A DNA stretch of 64,000 nt from Mytilus trossulus (Eukaryota > Mollusca > Bivalvia > Mytilida > Mytilidae): contig NC_086380.1 of the NCBI RefSeq assembly GCF_036588685.1, positions 66,104,180 to 66,168,179 of the forward strand, in the 5' to 3' direction. Each line of letters opens with the position of its first letter. The first letter of the stretch is position 1. Shown in pieces: positions 9,695-20,826 of this stretch. Position numbers and translations under genes: made by a program. The notes beneath the pieces are model-generated. The model ran no database searches, was not told the DNA's origin, and saw only the letters and a program-made list of their open reading frames with translations.

Positions 9695-10589
9695 GACCAC
9701 CGTGTTTCATCGTACAGCGGATATAGGTACTATCCAAGCGGGCGTGTTCGATTTTGATATTACACGGTAACGAAAATCTTTGTTTTGTTCACATAATATC
9801 AATTTGTACTTCAATCTAAACATAAGTGCTGTTTTAAGAAATGATTTGGTCGTAGGTTGATAATTAGAGATGTCTCATTATTTTCCCAAAACAAGAGGGA
9901 TGACTAAAACATAGAACATAGTAAAAGCATGTGCAAATACCTGTCAAAAGAGTTGGCCCTCGTCTCATCCGATATAATTTCCTATTAATTGTAACTCTTT
10001 TTCTGATAGAAGGTTTAATGTGTGAGTACAATAAGTATAGCAGTTCCAATAATTGACATTAAATTCTTTTATACATTTGTTATTTTTCGATATTTTATCC
10101 CTAAAGAAGCGTTGTGTACGGTGTTTAGCTGACCACATACATTTTTATGTACGGTGCTTAGTTAAGTTGTTATACACCGTACGCAAACTTTTTTTTATAA
10201 TGGTTTATTACCCAAAAAGTTTTAAGGAATGAGTGATCGTAAGTAGGTTTATGATTGGTAACAAGTACTTTTGCCCTGTGTTAGGTTTCTTTCAGATAAA
10301 ACATGTAAATGTCTCAACAGCTGTATCGAAATTGAAAGTTTGTGTTGACATTCACAACTATTTGCGCAAGTACAATTTAATTGTTCTTATTAGAATATCA
10401 AAGTTGTTTTAAGAATAGGAAAAAGTCGATGCGAAAATTATTTGGGAGCAGGAATTTCAAATATTGAGAAATGTACATTGAATATTGATAAAGCAAAACA
10501 AAGATTTTCGTTACCGTGTAAGGTCAAAATCGATCATGCCTGCTTGGTTAGTACCTGTATCCGGTGTACTGATGATACACGGTGAAGAC
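9695..10589. mobile_element. Foldback element with ~93-bp inverted arms
   Basis: The left arm (9695-9788) and right arm (about 10495-10589) are reverse complements along their whole length, sharing for example TTACACGGTAACGAAAATC and CACCGTGT. They enclose about 700 bp of AT-rich, non-coding DNA, which has an internal hairpin around TACGGTG at about 10115-10190. This is a non-autonomous inverted-repeat transposon or foldback element. Confidence 0.8.
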
Positions 10590-10654
10590 ACGTCTGCCTA
10601 ATTTTTAAAAATTAATAATTACACAAATTCTAACATATTAACATATTCTGTTTG

Positions 10655-10908
10655 TGCCTGTCCCAGGTCAGGAGCCTGTAATTCGGTGGTTGTATTTTTT
10701 TTTTATGTGTCATGCATGATTGTTTTTTGTCCATTATTTTGTACATAAATTAGGTCTTTAGTTTTCTCGTTTGCCTTTTATAGTTGACTATGCGGTATGG
10801 GTTTTGATAATTGTTAAAGACCGTACTTGTTGATTTCTGTCTGTGTCATTTGGTCTCTTGCGGAGAGTTGTCTCATTTGCAATCAAACAACATCTTCTTA
10901 TTTTTATA
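10655..10908 (+). repeat. Dispersed repeat family B, longer copy
   Basis: Begins with CCTGTCCCAGGTCAGGAGCC, continues through ATAGTTGACTATGCGGTATG, and ends CATCTTCTTATTTTTATAT before a short TA run. It shows the 5' part that is missing from several shorter copies. Confidence 0.75.
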
Positions 10909-11036
10909 TATATATATCGTATCGAAGAGGAGAGTAATACTACAAATATTGAAGGTCAGAATACAAGACGGTCTGCTCGATAATTAATCTGTTGCCTCAA
11001 CAATCGACAATGAAAGTAGTCTGAAAACTATCTTTC

Positions 11037-11245
11037 GACAAAATAGATGAACTAAACTTCCTATCATGAAGCTTCTTCCATATACGTAGAAGAAATTAAA
11101 ACTTTTCTCTTTATACAAAGGGGATTATTATATAAAAGAGACGACAAAATAGATGAACTAAACTTCCTATCATGAAGCTTCTTCCATATAGTTACGTAGA
11201 AGAAATTAAAACTTTTCTCTTTATACAAAGGGGTGTATTATATAG
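11037..11245 (+). repeat. ~105-bp tandem duplication
   Basis: Two adjacent copies each begin GACAAAATAGATGAACTAAA and end CTCTTTATACAAAGGGG. The second has a 4-bp insertion (AGTT) beside TACGTAGAAG. High identity implies a recent local duplication. Confidence 0.88.
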
Positions 11246-11705
11246 ATCAAGACGTGGTTATCTTCGAGACAACTCATATTAAATCGTTTATGGGAGATTT
11301 TTATATGAAGTTAGGTGTGATTGACAATGAGACAATTATCATCAAGAGTCTATATACAATGTACAAGCTACTTTACTTTTACAGCATAAACACGGTTGTC
11401 ATTCGGTATTTCGGGAACAACTGTCTTGAAATAATACGTTCCTATTGTCAATTATTAAGACTTGATCGTGAAAGATCCGGTATGGGGTCGTGAAGTTGAC
11501 CTTATTGAGAAAAAAAATCTAAATTTAATCAAACCGTTTCATGGTAGTTTAGCGTTTTTTTTTAACTCAGTAACTTTATAGCTACCATCACCATGTTAAA
11601 AAACTACTCCTGATGTCAGACTAAGTTAATTGTAACACGGTGTTACACCACTGTCCTAGGTAAGGGAAGGGTGGGTTGAGCGCTCATAAACATGTTTAAC
11701 ACCGT
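11246..11705. other. No gene recognised
   Basis: There is an open + frame of 86 codons (11233-11493), but it has no recognisable domain and its start lies in the tandem duplication. Otherwise nothing is seen. Confidence 0.45.
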
Positions 11706-11905
11706 CACATTCTTGATATGTCTGTTCCAAGTCTGGAGCCTGTAATTCAGTTGTCGTTGGTTCATGTCCGTTATATTTCAGTTTTAGATTAAGTATTAGT
11801 TTTCTGAATTGAATTGTTTCGTATTTATCATGTCGGAGCCTTTTATAGCCAACTTTATGATATGGATTTTTCTCTTTATTGAAGACCGTATGATTGCCTT
11901 TGCGT
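11706..11905 (+). repeat. Dispersed repeat family B, decayed copy
   Basis: Holds GTCTGGAGCCTGTAATTCAG and GGAGCCTTTTATAGCCAAC, matching the 5' half of family B with many substitutions. It ends before the usual terminal block. Confidence 0.65.
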
Positions 11906-12303
11906 ACATCCAATTCATTTAACTCTCTCTGCAAGAAGAACGCGAAATAAAATTGTCATTTCATGATGAACGAACAATCAAAAATTTCCTGCACGTTGAT
12001 CTTTTTATAGATTTCACGAAACACGGTGAATAACGAACCTTTTTCACTGCTGCACATGTGACATGAAATAAATTGTCAAAACACGTTGCACGAAAATAAT
12101 CCTCATTTAATTCTGAGGAGGCCTGGTATATTTTTTGAAGTCACCCCCCAGATTATTTACTTCCAACTTAAAATTTGCCGATATCTCAAAAATAAATTCC
12201 ATTTCTCATACAGATCAGGGCCAGAAAACTTATTCCTCTTCGTCAAAAAATTGACACAAAAACGTCATCCTTTTTGAATGAAATAGATCCCTGAAATAAT
12301 TTT

Positions 12304-12400
12304 TGAAAAAAAAGGTTTTTCCAGTTTTTGGAGAATACATAATTTGTGTTTGACCCTGAAAAACATGTTTGTTTCACCCTCAGCTGCCACTATATGTCAT
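12304..12400 (+). repeat. Direct repeat D, copy 1
   Basis: About 97-100 bp (TGAAAAAAAAGGTTTTTCCA to CTGCCACTATATGTCAT) identical or nearly so to 13241-13337, a fixed offset of 937 bp. The second copy is the core of the inverted-repeat element at 13179-13456, so this one is probably a related element without clear ends. Confidence 0.88.
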
Positions 12401-13178
12401 ATTATATTTTTTTAGGCGTCAAATTTAAAGCAAAACAATGAAATATCCTTTCATGACATCATTATCATAATTATTTAGACTAATAATGACGTCTTGAAAG
12501 GCTATTATATTGTTGAGGCGTCAAAGCAAAAACATAAATAAATAACCTTTCAAGACGTTATTTGGACTACCCCTATTCAAGATGGTTGCAGTAACCTTGA
12601 GGTGTCAAATAAGGTCAGTAGGGTCAGAAATGAGCTAATTAAGGGTTTTGTCTATAATTTTTAAAATTTCTATTTCATTGGGATAAGTTGTTAAGATATT
12701 CACAAAACGAATGGAGCAGGTCGTATTTGTATTGAAAACCTTTTTCTTTTAAAAATTGCTCCAATTTCGAAATATAATACTGCAAAATGTTAGATTTACC
12801 TCACCTGTCCAGACGCTGCCAACAATCTTCAGCGTTATTGTGAATTTGAGACTGTTTTGATTGGACAATGCAATTAGGGGTGTTCCATTATTCTAAAAAT
12901 AAACGCTTCGCACATTTTCGGGAAATGGTTTATTTTCAAAAAATGTCATTTTATTTTCGAATTGAAATGTCGATATAGTTATAGTTTGGAACACAACGGG
13001 ACCCGTTGAAAAATTACAACAGGTTAAATGTCTTAGGTCTAAGACTCTCACAGCAGGTTCAGTTGGTTTTATTCATTAAATAATATGACATTCTGAGATA
13101 GGGAAAAAAAGGGGGGGGGGTGAATTTTGAAAAAGAATAACCTGACCTGGGCAGAAGAGAAAATTAATGACTTGACAT
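12401..13178. other. No gene recognised; small hairpin inside
   Basis: A hairpin-like pair is present at about 12486-12565 (GACGTCTTGAAAGG and CCTTTCAAGACGTT). A G10 tract is at about 13111. No coding content was recognised. Confidence 0.45.
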
Positions 13179-13456
13179 AACTAAGGCAGCAACCATTTGA
13201 TTTTCGGGGGGGGGGGGGGGGGGGGGCTATGGATATTTTTTGAAAAAAAAGGTTTTTCCAGTTTTTGGAGAATACATAATTTGTGTTTGACCCTGAAAAA
13301 CATGTTTGTTTCACCCTCAGCTGCCACTATATGTCATGCTAAAATTGTAAGAAAAAAATTGACCGTTTTTCGCCAAAAAAAAGTTGTCTGGAAAAAAATC
13401 CATAGCCCACCACCACTCCCTCCCCCACTCCCGAATGTCAAGTGGTTGCTGCCTTA
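13179..13456. mobile_element. Inverted-repeat MITE with poly-G
   Basis: Left CTAAGGCAGCAACCATTTGA pairs with right TCAAGTGGTTGCTGCCTTAG. Inside these, GGCTATGGATATTTTTT pairs with AAAAAAATCCATAGCC, so the arms are about 60 bp. The left arm contains an uninterrupted run of about 22 G, which is a diverged GGGAGTGGGGG-type stretch on the other arm. The core is direct repeat D. No protein is encoded; the open frames here are artefacts of the G and C runs. Confidence 0.82.
13241..13337 (+). repeat. Direct repeat D, copy 2
   Basis: Second copy of the block at 12304-12400, here forming the centre of the inverted-repeat MITE. Confidence 0.88.
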
Positions 13457-13729
13457 GGAGGAAACTGAATATCTTGCAACATAAAATGTAAGTCTAGCTG
13501 GAGGATACAAATGACACTGAGAAGTGATCTCATGTTTACTTCATGTATACTTGGCAGTACTGTAAATGTGTATGAAAGTGAAAAAAAAATCACCTTTTTT
13601 AATCCCACCTTATGATCTCAAAATATGTCACATCTTATAAATGAAATTCTGCATTTTGTAAAAAAAACAAATTTTATTCATTTGAAAACAAAAGTTGACA
13701 ATATATCGACGAATATATACACATGTATT

Positions 13730-13945
13730 AGGGTTCCGGTGAAAAAAGTTCCAGTGGAACTAATTTCACAGGAAATATGTTCTTGGAGAACTTTATTCAC
13801 AGACAATTTCTATGTAATTTGTTCCATCTGTATGAAATAAGTTCCACACTTTACCTGGTGAAATAAGTTCTGGGTTGGTGAACATTTGTTCCTTGCCTAG
13901 TGAAATAAGTTCCTAGTCTGTGAAATATGTTCCACTGGTTAAACA
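13730..13945. repeat. Degenerate GTGAAATAAGTTCC motif array
   Basis: The 14-mer GTGAAATAAGTTCC or a close variant recurs about eight times at irregular 20-40-bp spacing. At least one copy is inverted (GGAACTAATTTCAC). It is not a simple tandem repeat because spacing varies. The 71-codon open frame that overlaps it (13625-13840) has no recognisable content. Confidence 0.65.
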
Positions 13946-14244
13946 AGTTATCTTATATATTGAGCGCTTGTCATGCATCAGTGAGTTTAAAGCAATTATA
14001 AAAAAAAACATGTATTATATTGATAATGTAATAAATTAAAAGAAATTCAGAAATCAAAAAATATAAGAATTAACTGCAGTGTTTTTGAGAATATATACGA
14101 CATTGAAGCAAGTGACAGTCCCATCTGAAGCAAGAATCTCTTGCACGCGTCATGCTAACTATGATATCCATGTACTTTCGTATAAATCAAACAAACTAGA
14201 AAACAGCATTCAATTCAATGAACAGCAACAAACCCGTTTAAACT

Positions 14245-14790
14245 AAAATTGAGAATGGAAATGGGGTATGTGTCAAAAAAAAAAAGTAGATGAAGAACAC
14301 CAAAAGTTCTTCCACACAGAGAGAAAATTCCGCACCCGGAGGAGGGCTCCAGCTGGCCTCTACACAAAAATGTGTACACGTTAAGTGAAAATGGACGTCA
14401 TACTAAACTCCAAATCATACAAATTAACAAAAATGTAGCAAAACATACAAGACTATCCAAGGCTAGAGGCTCCTGACTAGGAACAGGCGCAAAATGCAGC
14501 GGGGTAAAAATTCTCAACCCTCCCCCTATAACTATAGCTAATGTAGATTAAACAAACACACAGCAATACGCACAGTAAAACTCACTTAAAAGAAAACAGA
14601 GAACGATTTCAAAATAGCTAACAAAAGAAAATAAACAAAATGACAATGATACATAAATTAACAAAGGACAACTAGCAGTTAGTGACATGCCAGTTCCAGG
14701 CCGCAATTTAACTGATTGATATCCTATGTCTTCATCATATGAAAATCAAGCACAATCCCTCCCGTTAAAAGTTAAGTATCATATTATCAT
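14245..14790 (+). mobile_element. SINE/dispersed family C, long copy
   Basis: Begins AATTGAGAATGGAAATGGGG, then CACCCGGAGGAGGGCTCCAG and GGCTCCTGACTAGGAACAGG, and continues to AAACAAAATGACAATGATAC and TAGCAGTTAGTGACATGCC. It is the longest copy in the window and shows that the pieces at 27640 and 50232-50890 belong to the same family. Confidence 0.75.
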
Positions 14791-15404
14791 AAAAAAAATA
14801 TGAGAAAAACATAACACGTATTATGACAACACGTGGTTTTAGAATAAATGTGTTTATTTCCGATGCAAAGACCAGGTATGAGTGAATCAATATTAATACC
14901 AAAATATGTCATCTTTAATGACCTGACAACAGTATCGTAACTATATCCCTTCTGTATTTTTTAAGTCCGTTTAAAGGTTTGGTAAGCTTTGAGGTAATTG
15001 TCGACTTTTTGGGCTTTGTAAAGAATATTACCGTAAACAATTGAATGTGAAATACCTGAACGTATCAGATGTCTTCATGATGATTTGAATTTACGAATGA
15101 TGTCCTTGTACCGACGATAAACTTTAGGAAATGTTTTGATAAGTTTGTGATATCGAAAACCCTGGTATCATATTTTTTTCAGTAAAACATAGAAAAACCA
15201 AGTTTTCCTAATTTTAAGAATAATTTACGAATGCCCAGAATCTCTTGGGTAAGAATTTCATGTCTCTTCGTTGTAGCATTATTTATATTTTATACTGTCA
15301 TGTCTACATGACGTTTGTATGTACGTTACTTGTTCCAATTGTCGTTACCATAATCCCGTTCTCCATTCCCCGAATATGACTAACTGAATTAAACTTATCA
15401 CCTG
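14791..15404. other. No gene recognised
   Basis: AT-rich sequence without a coding frame or repeat that I recognise. Confidence 0.5.
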
Positions 15405-15640
15405 GTTTGTACCATCATGAGCAATACGTCGGGCCTCACACGTGGTGCATGCTGGATCTGTTCAACTTCCTGGAACACTTGTGATTATCCTGATTTTTTC
15501 GGTGGGTTCATGTTTCTCAGTCTTGTTTTCTATATGATGTTTTGTTTACTGTTGTTTGTCTGTTTGGTTTTTTTTCTTTTTTTTTTTGCAATGGCGTTGT
15601 CAGTTTATTTTTTTTTATTTTTTAGACTTTGAATTACTTT
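15405..15640 (+). repeat. Retroelement 3' tail, family F
   Basis: Matches the region downstream of the reverse-transcriptase-like fragment at 49320-49560: ACCATCATGAGCAATACGTC, then TTTTCTATATGATGTTTTGT and GCAATGGCGTTGTCAGTTTA. It is a truncated, non-coding copy. Confidence 0.6.
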
Positions 15641-15641
15641 G

Positions 15642-16101
15642 AAGTCCTGTAAAATAAGTGTCATTTCAATGTTATATTTAACATTGCCATTAAATTGCGA
15701 GGTTTGGCATGCCACACAACCAGGTTCAACCAACCATTTTTTTCCCTTTAAAAATGTCCTGTACCAAGTCAGGAAGATGGCCATTGTTATATTATTTTAC
15801 AATTTAACGTTGCGTTTGTTTTCTCTTATTTTTTAGTGTAAATTCACATTGCGATAAGACGTGTCACGGTACTTGTCTATCCCAAATGCATGTATTTGGT
15901 TTTGATGTTATATTTGTTATTCTCGTGGGATTTTGTCTGATGCTTGGTCCGTTTCTGTGTGTGTTACATTTCAGTGTTGTGTCGTTGTTCTCTTCTTATA
16001 TTTAATGCGTTTCCCTCGGTTTTTTAGTTTGTTACCCCGATTTTGTTTTTTGTCCATGGATTTATTAGTTTTGAACAGCGGTATACTACTGTTGCCTGTA
16101 T
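15642..16101 (+). repeat. Dispersed repeat family J, copy 1
   Basis: About 460 bp closely matching 20362-20826, from TTTCAATGTTATATTTAAC through CCTGTACCAAGTCAGGAAGA to CAGCGGTATACTACTGTTGC. A 5'-shortened, reversed copy interrupts the TLR pseudogene at 62489-62838. Confidence 0.85.
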
Positions 16102-17140
16102 TTGATATATTTTGTGTACTTTGGTATATCTCTTTAAATTTTCTGTCTGTATGGCTCTACAATGCACGTTGGGTTATAAGAATATGCTTTAATTGCCATT
16201 TTGTCAAAAAATATTCTCTCTTTTATTTTCGATAACTCATATAAGAAAGAACATACTTGTACCCACCAAAGGCTAACGTATTTAAGTAGAATGTATCTAA
16301 AATGTGATTGTGCTAAGTACTTTCTCCCATGAGACGAGTTGCGGGGGACATAACAACACCGTCCTTCCGTCTGTGTGTCCATCCTTCCGTCTGTCCGGTC
16401 TTGAAAGCGTTCTCATGTGTACAATTGTAATAAGATTTTGACAAAAATGTTTATCAAAAGTAAGTATCAACTATTTTTCGAACAAGCCAGGATTGAAATT
16501 TAATGTCGATCAAATATTTCAAAAAGAGGTATGGCCCTTGATTTTTTTTTAAAGATATGATATGAATTTCAAAATAAACGACTAATGCAAGGGTTGTTAA
16601 TTTGTATGCATGGCCTAGCAAAAAGGCTTTTAAACCAACACACGGAAATATTAAATACACTTGTGAATACTTACAATGTATTGCGACCCTTTATTTGCTT
16701 AAAAATGTCTACATTTCAAAATGTTCGTAGTCCATTGTTTAACACAGAGGAAGTCATAACATATTACATTGACACATTTATCTATGGTTGAACGAACATC
16801 AGACGAACTAATTTGTTTATCATTCTACGCACCTCATTTATTTTAATTTTTTCCTTAAGAAATGATAAAAACACATTAAATAATCCGTACATGTAACTTC
16901 CCGTAAAGTTTAGAACGTATCATTGGCATCTTGTATACTTCGTTCACTAGGATTAATTATTGACCGAAGTAAGTTGATTTGACGTTTTGAAATTAATTGA
17001 TAGCAGTTTAAAAATTTAAGAGATATAAAATCCTACTGGATTTAAATTGTTTAAATTAAGAATCTATATTATAGACTAAACATTTGTTATACAGTTTTAG
17101 ATAATCCCATTTCTACAAAAAAGTGATGCTGTTTATCTTT
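16102..17140. other. No gene recognised; upstream of TLR 2
   Basis: Holds no coding frame that I recognise. It should include the 5'UTR intron and possibly the promoter of the downstream TLR. The acceptor (TTTTTCCTTACAG, ending at 17150) lies just beyond it. Confidence 0.45.
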
Positions 17141-17156
17141 TTCCTTACAGGGAAAT

Positions 17157-19685
17157 ATGAAATTTTCAAGTTTATTGCTGGTTGCATTTTTACTTCACAG
17201 TGGAACAACTCATGATTGTGTTATCATAAACGGAAGTCATTTCAGAGCAGATTGTCATAATCTAAACTTAACAGATATTCCGCAAGATTTACCTAAAGAC
17301 ATTGAATTCTTGGATCTGAGTGAAAACAACTTGGGAGTTATTGTAAATAAATCATTTGCAAGATACAGCCATTTGAAAACACTCGAGCTTCAATACAGTA
17401 AAATACACACCGTTCAACCCGAAGGCTTTGATGATTTGGATAACCTGGTAAATGTATCGCTAGCTGGAAATGAACTGAATATATCGACGGATGGTTTATT
17501 TGTATTGAAAAGTATCCGAAATATTATCAACCTCGACTTCAGTTCAAATACAGATTCATCGGTTAAAACTGGGTATCTATTCTATCCAGATACGGCATTT
17601 CAACAGCTCACAAAATTACGAAACTTGAGTATTGATTTGTACGAACACCCAGTGTTTGGACCGGGATTTAGATATTTAAAACTCCATTCTATACAATTCA
17701 AACGGTGTAGTATCAAGGCTTTACGAAATAATACTTTTGTTTATTTTCCGGATTCAGTAATAGAGCTCCATCTGACGGAATGTAAACTTATAGAAGATAA
17801 AAATATCGAAATCAATCTTCTCTATCCCTTTCCGCAACTGTCTATATTAAGTTTATCCGGAACTTCAATATATCTGACCAAAGGACTAGAATTGCTATAC
17901 CCGTTTAGAAACAAAAGTTTGGAGATTTTAGATTTATCACATATGGTAAAGCCACCGAACTACGACAAACAATCAAGCATACCAGATGCCATCATATTAA
18001 CAACAGAGAAAACGCAGTATTTGAAAACGATATGCGTCAAAACTCTTGCTTTAGCTGACAACAATATTGTTGACATTCTGCCTCATTCGTTTTTTGATTC
18101 GGATTGGAAGCATCTTGACTGTTTGGAACATATAGATTTGTCGGGTAATCGTTTTGGATTTTCTTCCTTAGGCTTCCAAATGAGAAAAACTAGTCCAAAA
18201 CTTTCGAATCTAAAAATATTTGATTTTTCATATATTCCTCTTAGATATAAAAGCGCAAATTACCTACCAGTGACTAAAGATCTCAAAGCAAACCAGTTTC
18301 GATTCAAACACGAAGATGAAAGTTGTTCCGATGCAGCTCATAGTATTCTGACACTTAATGTTCCACTTCCGCCACGGTTAGAGTTTGTTCGTATAACACG
18401 TGTTCTTGGTGCACCACCTCTTATCAAACTGAATTTACAGAATACTGCTAGCGTACGATATCTTGATATGTCCTATTATGACGTTAAATGCTTTCCTGTA
18501 ATCTTTATAAACGAAACAGAAAACAATCTGGAATATCTAGATCTTTCAGGAATTGATTGTGAATTATATTACAAAAACATTCCTTTCTTTCGTGCACTGA
18601 AAACATTGATAATGAGAGGATCGCATTTTTATCGGGCAGTTGAGAACAACATTAATTTGTTACTCAATGCTCCTAACTTAACTAAATTAGATTTAAGCTC
18701 GAACAGCTTATTTACGATTCCGTCATCGTTTTTAAAGCATTTGAAATCTCTCGCGACTTTACGACTGTCACACAACTATTTAAATAATGTTCCGAGTGCA
18801 ATTGAAGATCTTCGAAATCTAAGGTCCCTCGACTTAACTGGCAACAGAATTTTTACAGTGTTTCCTAATTTTACTTCGTGGTTTCATTCCCAAAGAACCA
18901 TAAATACCACTTTCCATCTTCAAATACTTGGAAACGATTTTTCCTGTTCCTGTGAACACCAAGGGTTTATTCGATGGTTAAATACTACAAAGATCACTTT
19001 AGATAAAGTCAAATCTTATAAATGCCGGCTGGCTAACGGGTCAAGTACTACCACACAGGTCGTTTTACATAACTTCCATTCATTATTTACTAACTGTTAC
19101 GCAACGACGTGGTTGTATATAGGAATAAGTATAGTTATATCTGCCTTCATAATTATTCTTCCAACTGCAGTTATTTTTAACTTCCGATGGCGCATACTAT
19201 TTTTCTTATATAGAAAGTTTCGCAAAATTGTAGAAAGCAATATGAATCTATCGTATGAATACGATGTTTTTGTTTCGTACGGATACAATGGTTATACATG
19301 GGTCCAGGGCACATTGATAGATAAGTTAGAAACTGACTGGAGACTTAATGTGTGTCTTGAGGATAGAAATTTTATTGGTGGAAAGTCAAACTATGAACAA
19401 ATTGCGCATGCGATTTCTAGCAGCCGTCATATCATATTTGTTGTGACTTCCGATTTCATGTCTAAACCATTTGCTGCTTACGAAATAGATCAAGCAAAAG
19501 AAGCTAAATCTTGTCGTACTCTCCAGAAAGTAATACTTGTTGCACTGGATATTTGCATCCAAGACATTCCAACAGATTTAAGGTCAATATGGAGTGATGT
19601 GTCAGTAATTGAATTGTCGGACAACAATCGTGATGACCAATTGTCTTTAGAGAATCTAAGAACGAGGCTTCTTTTGAATTTTTGA
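17157..19685 (+). CDS. Toll-like receptor 2 (single-exon, LRR-TM-TIR)
   Basis: Encodes an 842-residue receptor with the same plan as the one at 1815. The signal peptide is about residues 1-19 (MKFSSLLLVAFLLHSGTTH). Leucine-rich repeats run from about 40 to 590 and end in one LRRCT cap (FSCSC ... YKCRL ... NC). A transmembrane helix at about 652-675 is followed by a TIR domain at about 700-840 (YDVFVSYGYNG). Long colinear blocks such as LEYLDLSGIDCE, VTSDFMSKPFAAYEID and the ending TRLLLNF are shared with the other receptor, so the pair arose by duplication. The BB-loop reads EDRNFIGGKS, again without the canonical proline. The start follows a splice acceptor ending at 17150. A possible ATTAAA poly(A) signal lies at about 19743. 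Confidence 0.96.
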   Translation: MKFSSLLLVAFLLHSGTTHDCVIINGSHFRADCHNLNLTDIPQDLPKDIEFLDLSENNLGVIVNKSFARYSHLKTLELQYSKIHTVQPEGFDDLDNLVNVSLAGNELNISTDGLFVLKSIRNIINLDFSSNTDSSVKTGYLFYPDTAFQQLTKLRNLSIDLYEHPVFGPGFRYLKLHSIQFKRCSIKALRNNTFVYFPDSVIELHLTECKLIEDKNIEINLLYPFPQLSILSLSGTSIYLTKGLELLYPFRNKSLEILDLSHMVKPPNYDKQSSIPDAIILTTEKTQYLKTICVKTLALADNNIVDILPHSFFDSDWKHLDCLEHIDLSGNRFGFSSLGFQMRKTSPKLSNLKIFDFSYIPLRYKSANYLPVTKDLKANQFRFKHEDESCSDAAHSILTLNVPLPPRLEFVRITRVLGAPPLIKLNLQNTASVRYLDMSYYDVKCFPVIFINETENNLEYLDLSGIDCELYYKNIPFFRALKTLIMRGSHFYRAVENNINLLLNAPNLTKLDLSSNSLFTIPSSFLKHLKSLATLRLSHNYLNNVPSAIEDLRNLRSLDLTGNRIFTVFPNFTSWFHSQRTINTTFHLQILGNDFSCSCEHQGFIRWLNTTKITLDKVKSYKCRLANGSSTTTQVVLHNFHSLFTNCYATTWLYIGISIVISAFIIILPTAVIFNFRWRILFFLYRKFRKIVESNMNLSYEYDVFVSYGYNGYTWVQGTLIDKLETDWRLNVCLEDRNFIGGKSNYEQIAHAISSSRHIIFVVTSDFMSKPFAAYEIDQAKEAKSCRTLQKVILVALDICIQDIPTDLRSIWSDVSVIELSDNNRDDQLSLENLRTRLLLNF

Positions 19686-19892
19686 AAGTATATACAGCAT
19701 TAGTTTTTTTTAAACAAAAGTTTCTTCCATTTGTTTTGTCTCCATTAAAACGACGTGTATATACATATATATTTGCATGTGTATAACACATTATTAACAG
19801 ATCACATCTTAAATATATTTCTAGTTAAAGTTTTGGACATTATTGTTATATTTATATATATTTATATTGTACAGTTTTTTTACGGGTACTAT

Positions 19893-20361
19893 CAGGATTT
19901 GGTTGACCGTTATGGATTGTCAGGGTCACACATGATCACGGATCCATCGTCTTCACCTTGATTGTTGCATTACGAAATGCGACTTTCATCGAATTATCAC
20001 TTGCATGAGAATTAAGGCGGGTTCTACAATTAAAGCAAGAAGTGACTTATTTGGCCTTTTAAATTTTTTTTATTCGAGCGTCACTGATGAGTCTTTGTAA
20101 AATTAAACGAAACGCGCGTCTGCCGCAAATACTAAATGTTAATTCTTGTTTTTGTAATTCGATATCAATAGATAAAAAAACGTATACAATGAAAAATTTG
20201 AAAAATAATAAAATACAACTTAACTTAATTTCAGTATTCTTTTTTCTTTGCTCATTATTCTATAGCTTTAAAAAATATTGAATTTTAAACCTGATGCTTT
20301 TTGTTATCTATTAATCATGCTTTTCTTTGTCTAATATGTTCTGCTTTTTATTTGTATTGTT
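19893..20361 (+). repeat. Family F fragment and TLR 2 3' flank
   Basis: At 19893-19965 TTGACCGTTATGGATTGTCA resembles the retroelement family F block at 49258 and 60580. The part at about 19930-20040 resembles the DNA downstream of the TLR pseudogene (63470-63560). At about 20075-20120 a CGAGCGTCACTGATGAGTC block resembles the end of repeat family H (57000). Confidence 0.5.
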
Positions 20362-20826
20362 GTCCTGTAATATTTTGTTTTCATTTCAATGTTATATTTA
20401 ACTGTGCCATTAAAGTGCGAGGTTTGGCATGCCTTAAAACCAGGTTCAACCCACCACTTTTATTCCCCTTTAAAAGTGTCCTGTACCAAGTCAGGAAGAT
20501 GGTCATTGTTATAATATTGTTCGTTTCTGTGTGTGTGTGTTGCATTTTAACGTTGAGTCGTTTCTGTTTTCTCTTATTTTTGAGATAAGACATGGCACGG
20601 TACTTGTCTATCCCATATTTATGTATTTGGTTTTGATGTTATATTTGTTATTCTGGTGTTGTATTGTCTGTTGCTTGGTCCGTTTCTGTGTGTTGTTGCG
20701 TTTCGGTGTTGTGTCGTTGTTCTCCTCTTATATTTAATGCGTTTCCCTCGGTTTTGGTTTGTTGCCCCGATTTTGTTTTTTGTCCATGGATTTATGAGTT
20801 TTGAACAGCGGTATACTACTGTTGCC
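20362..20826 (+). repeat. Dispersed repeat family J, copy 2
   Basis: Colinear with 15642-16101, ending GCGGTATACTACTGTTGCCT. It has a GTGTGTGTGT run near 20528 and lies about 0.7 kb downstream of the second TLR. Confidence 0.85.

Noticed and set aside
13069-13457. Open frames with poly-proline/poly-glycine on both strands
   Set aside because: Created by the G and C runs in an inverted-repeat element.
13730-13945. CRISPR-like array
   Set aside because: The spacing is irregular, the motif is degenerate and appears in both orientations, and the genome is eukaryotic.
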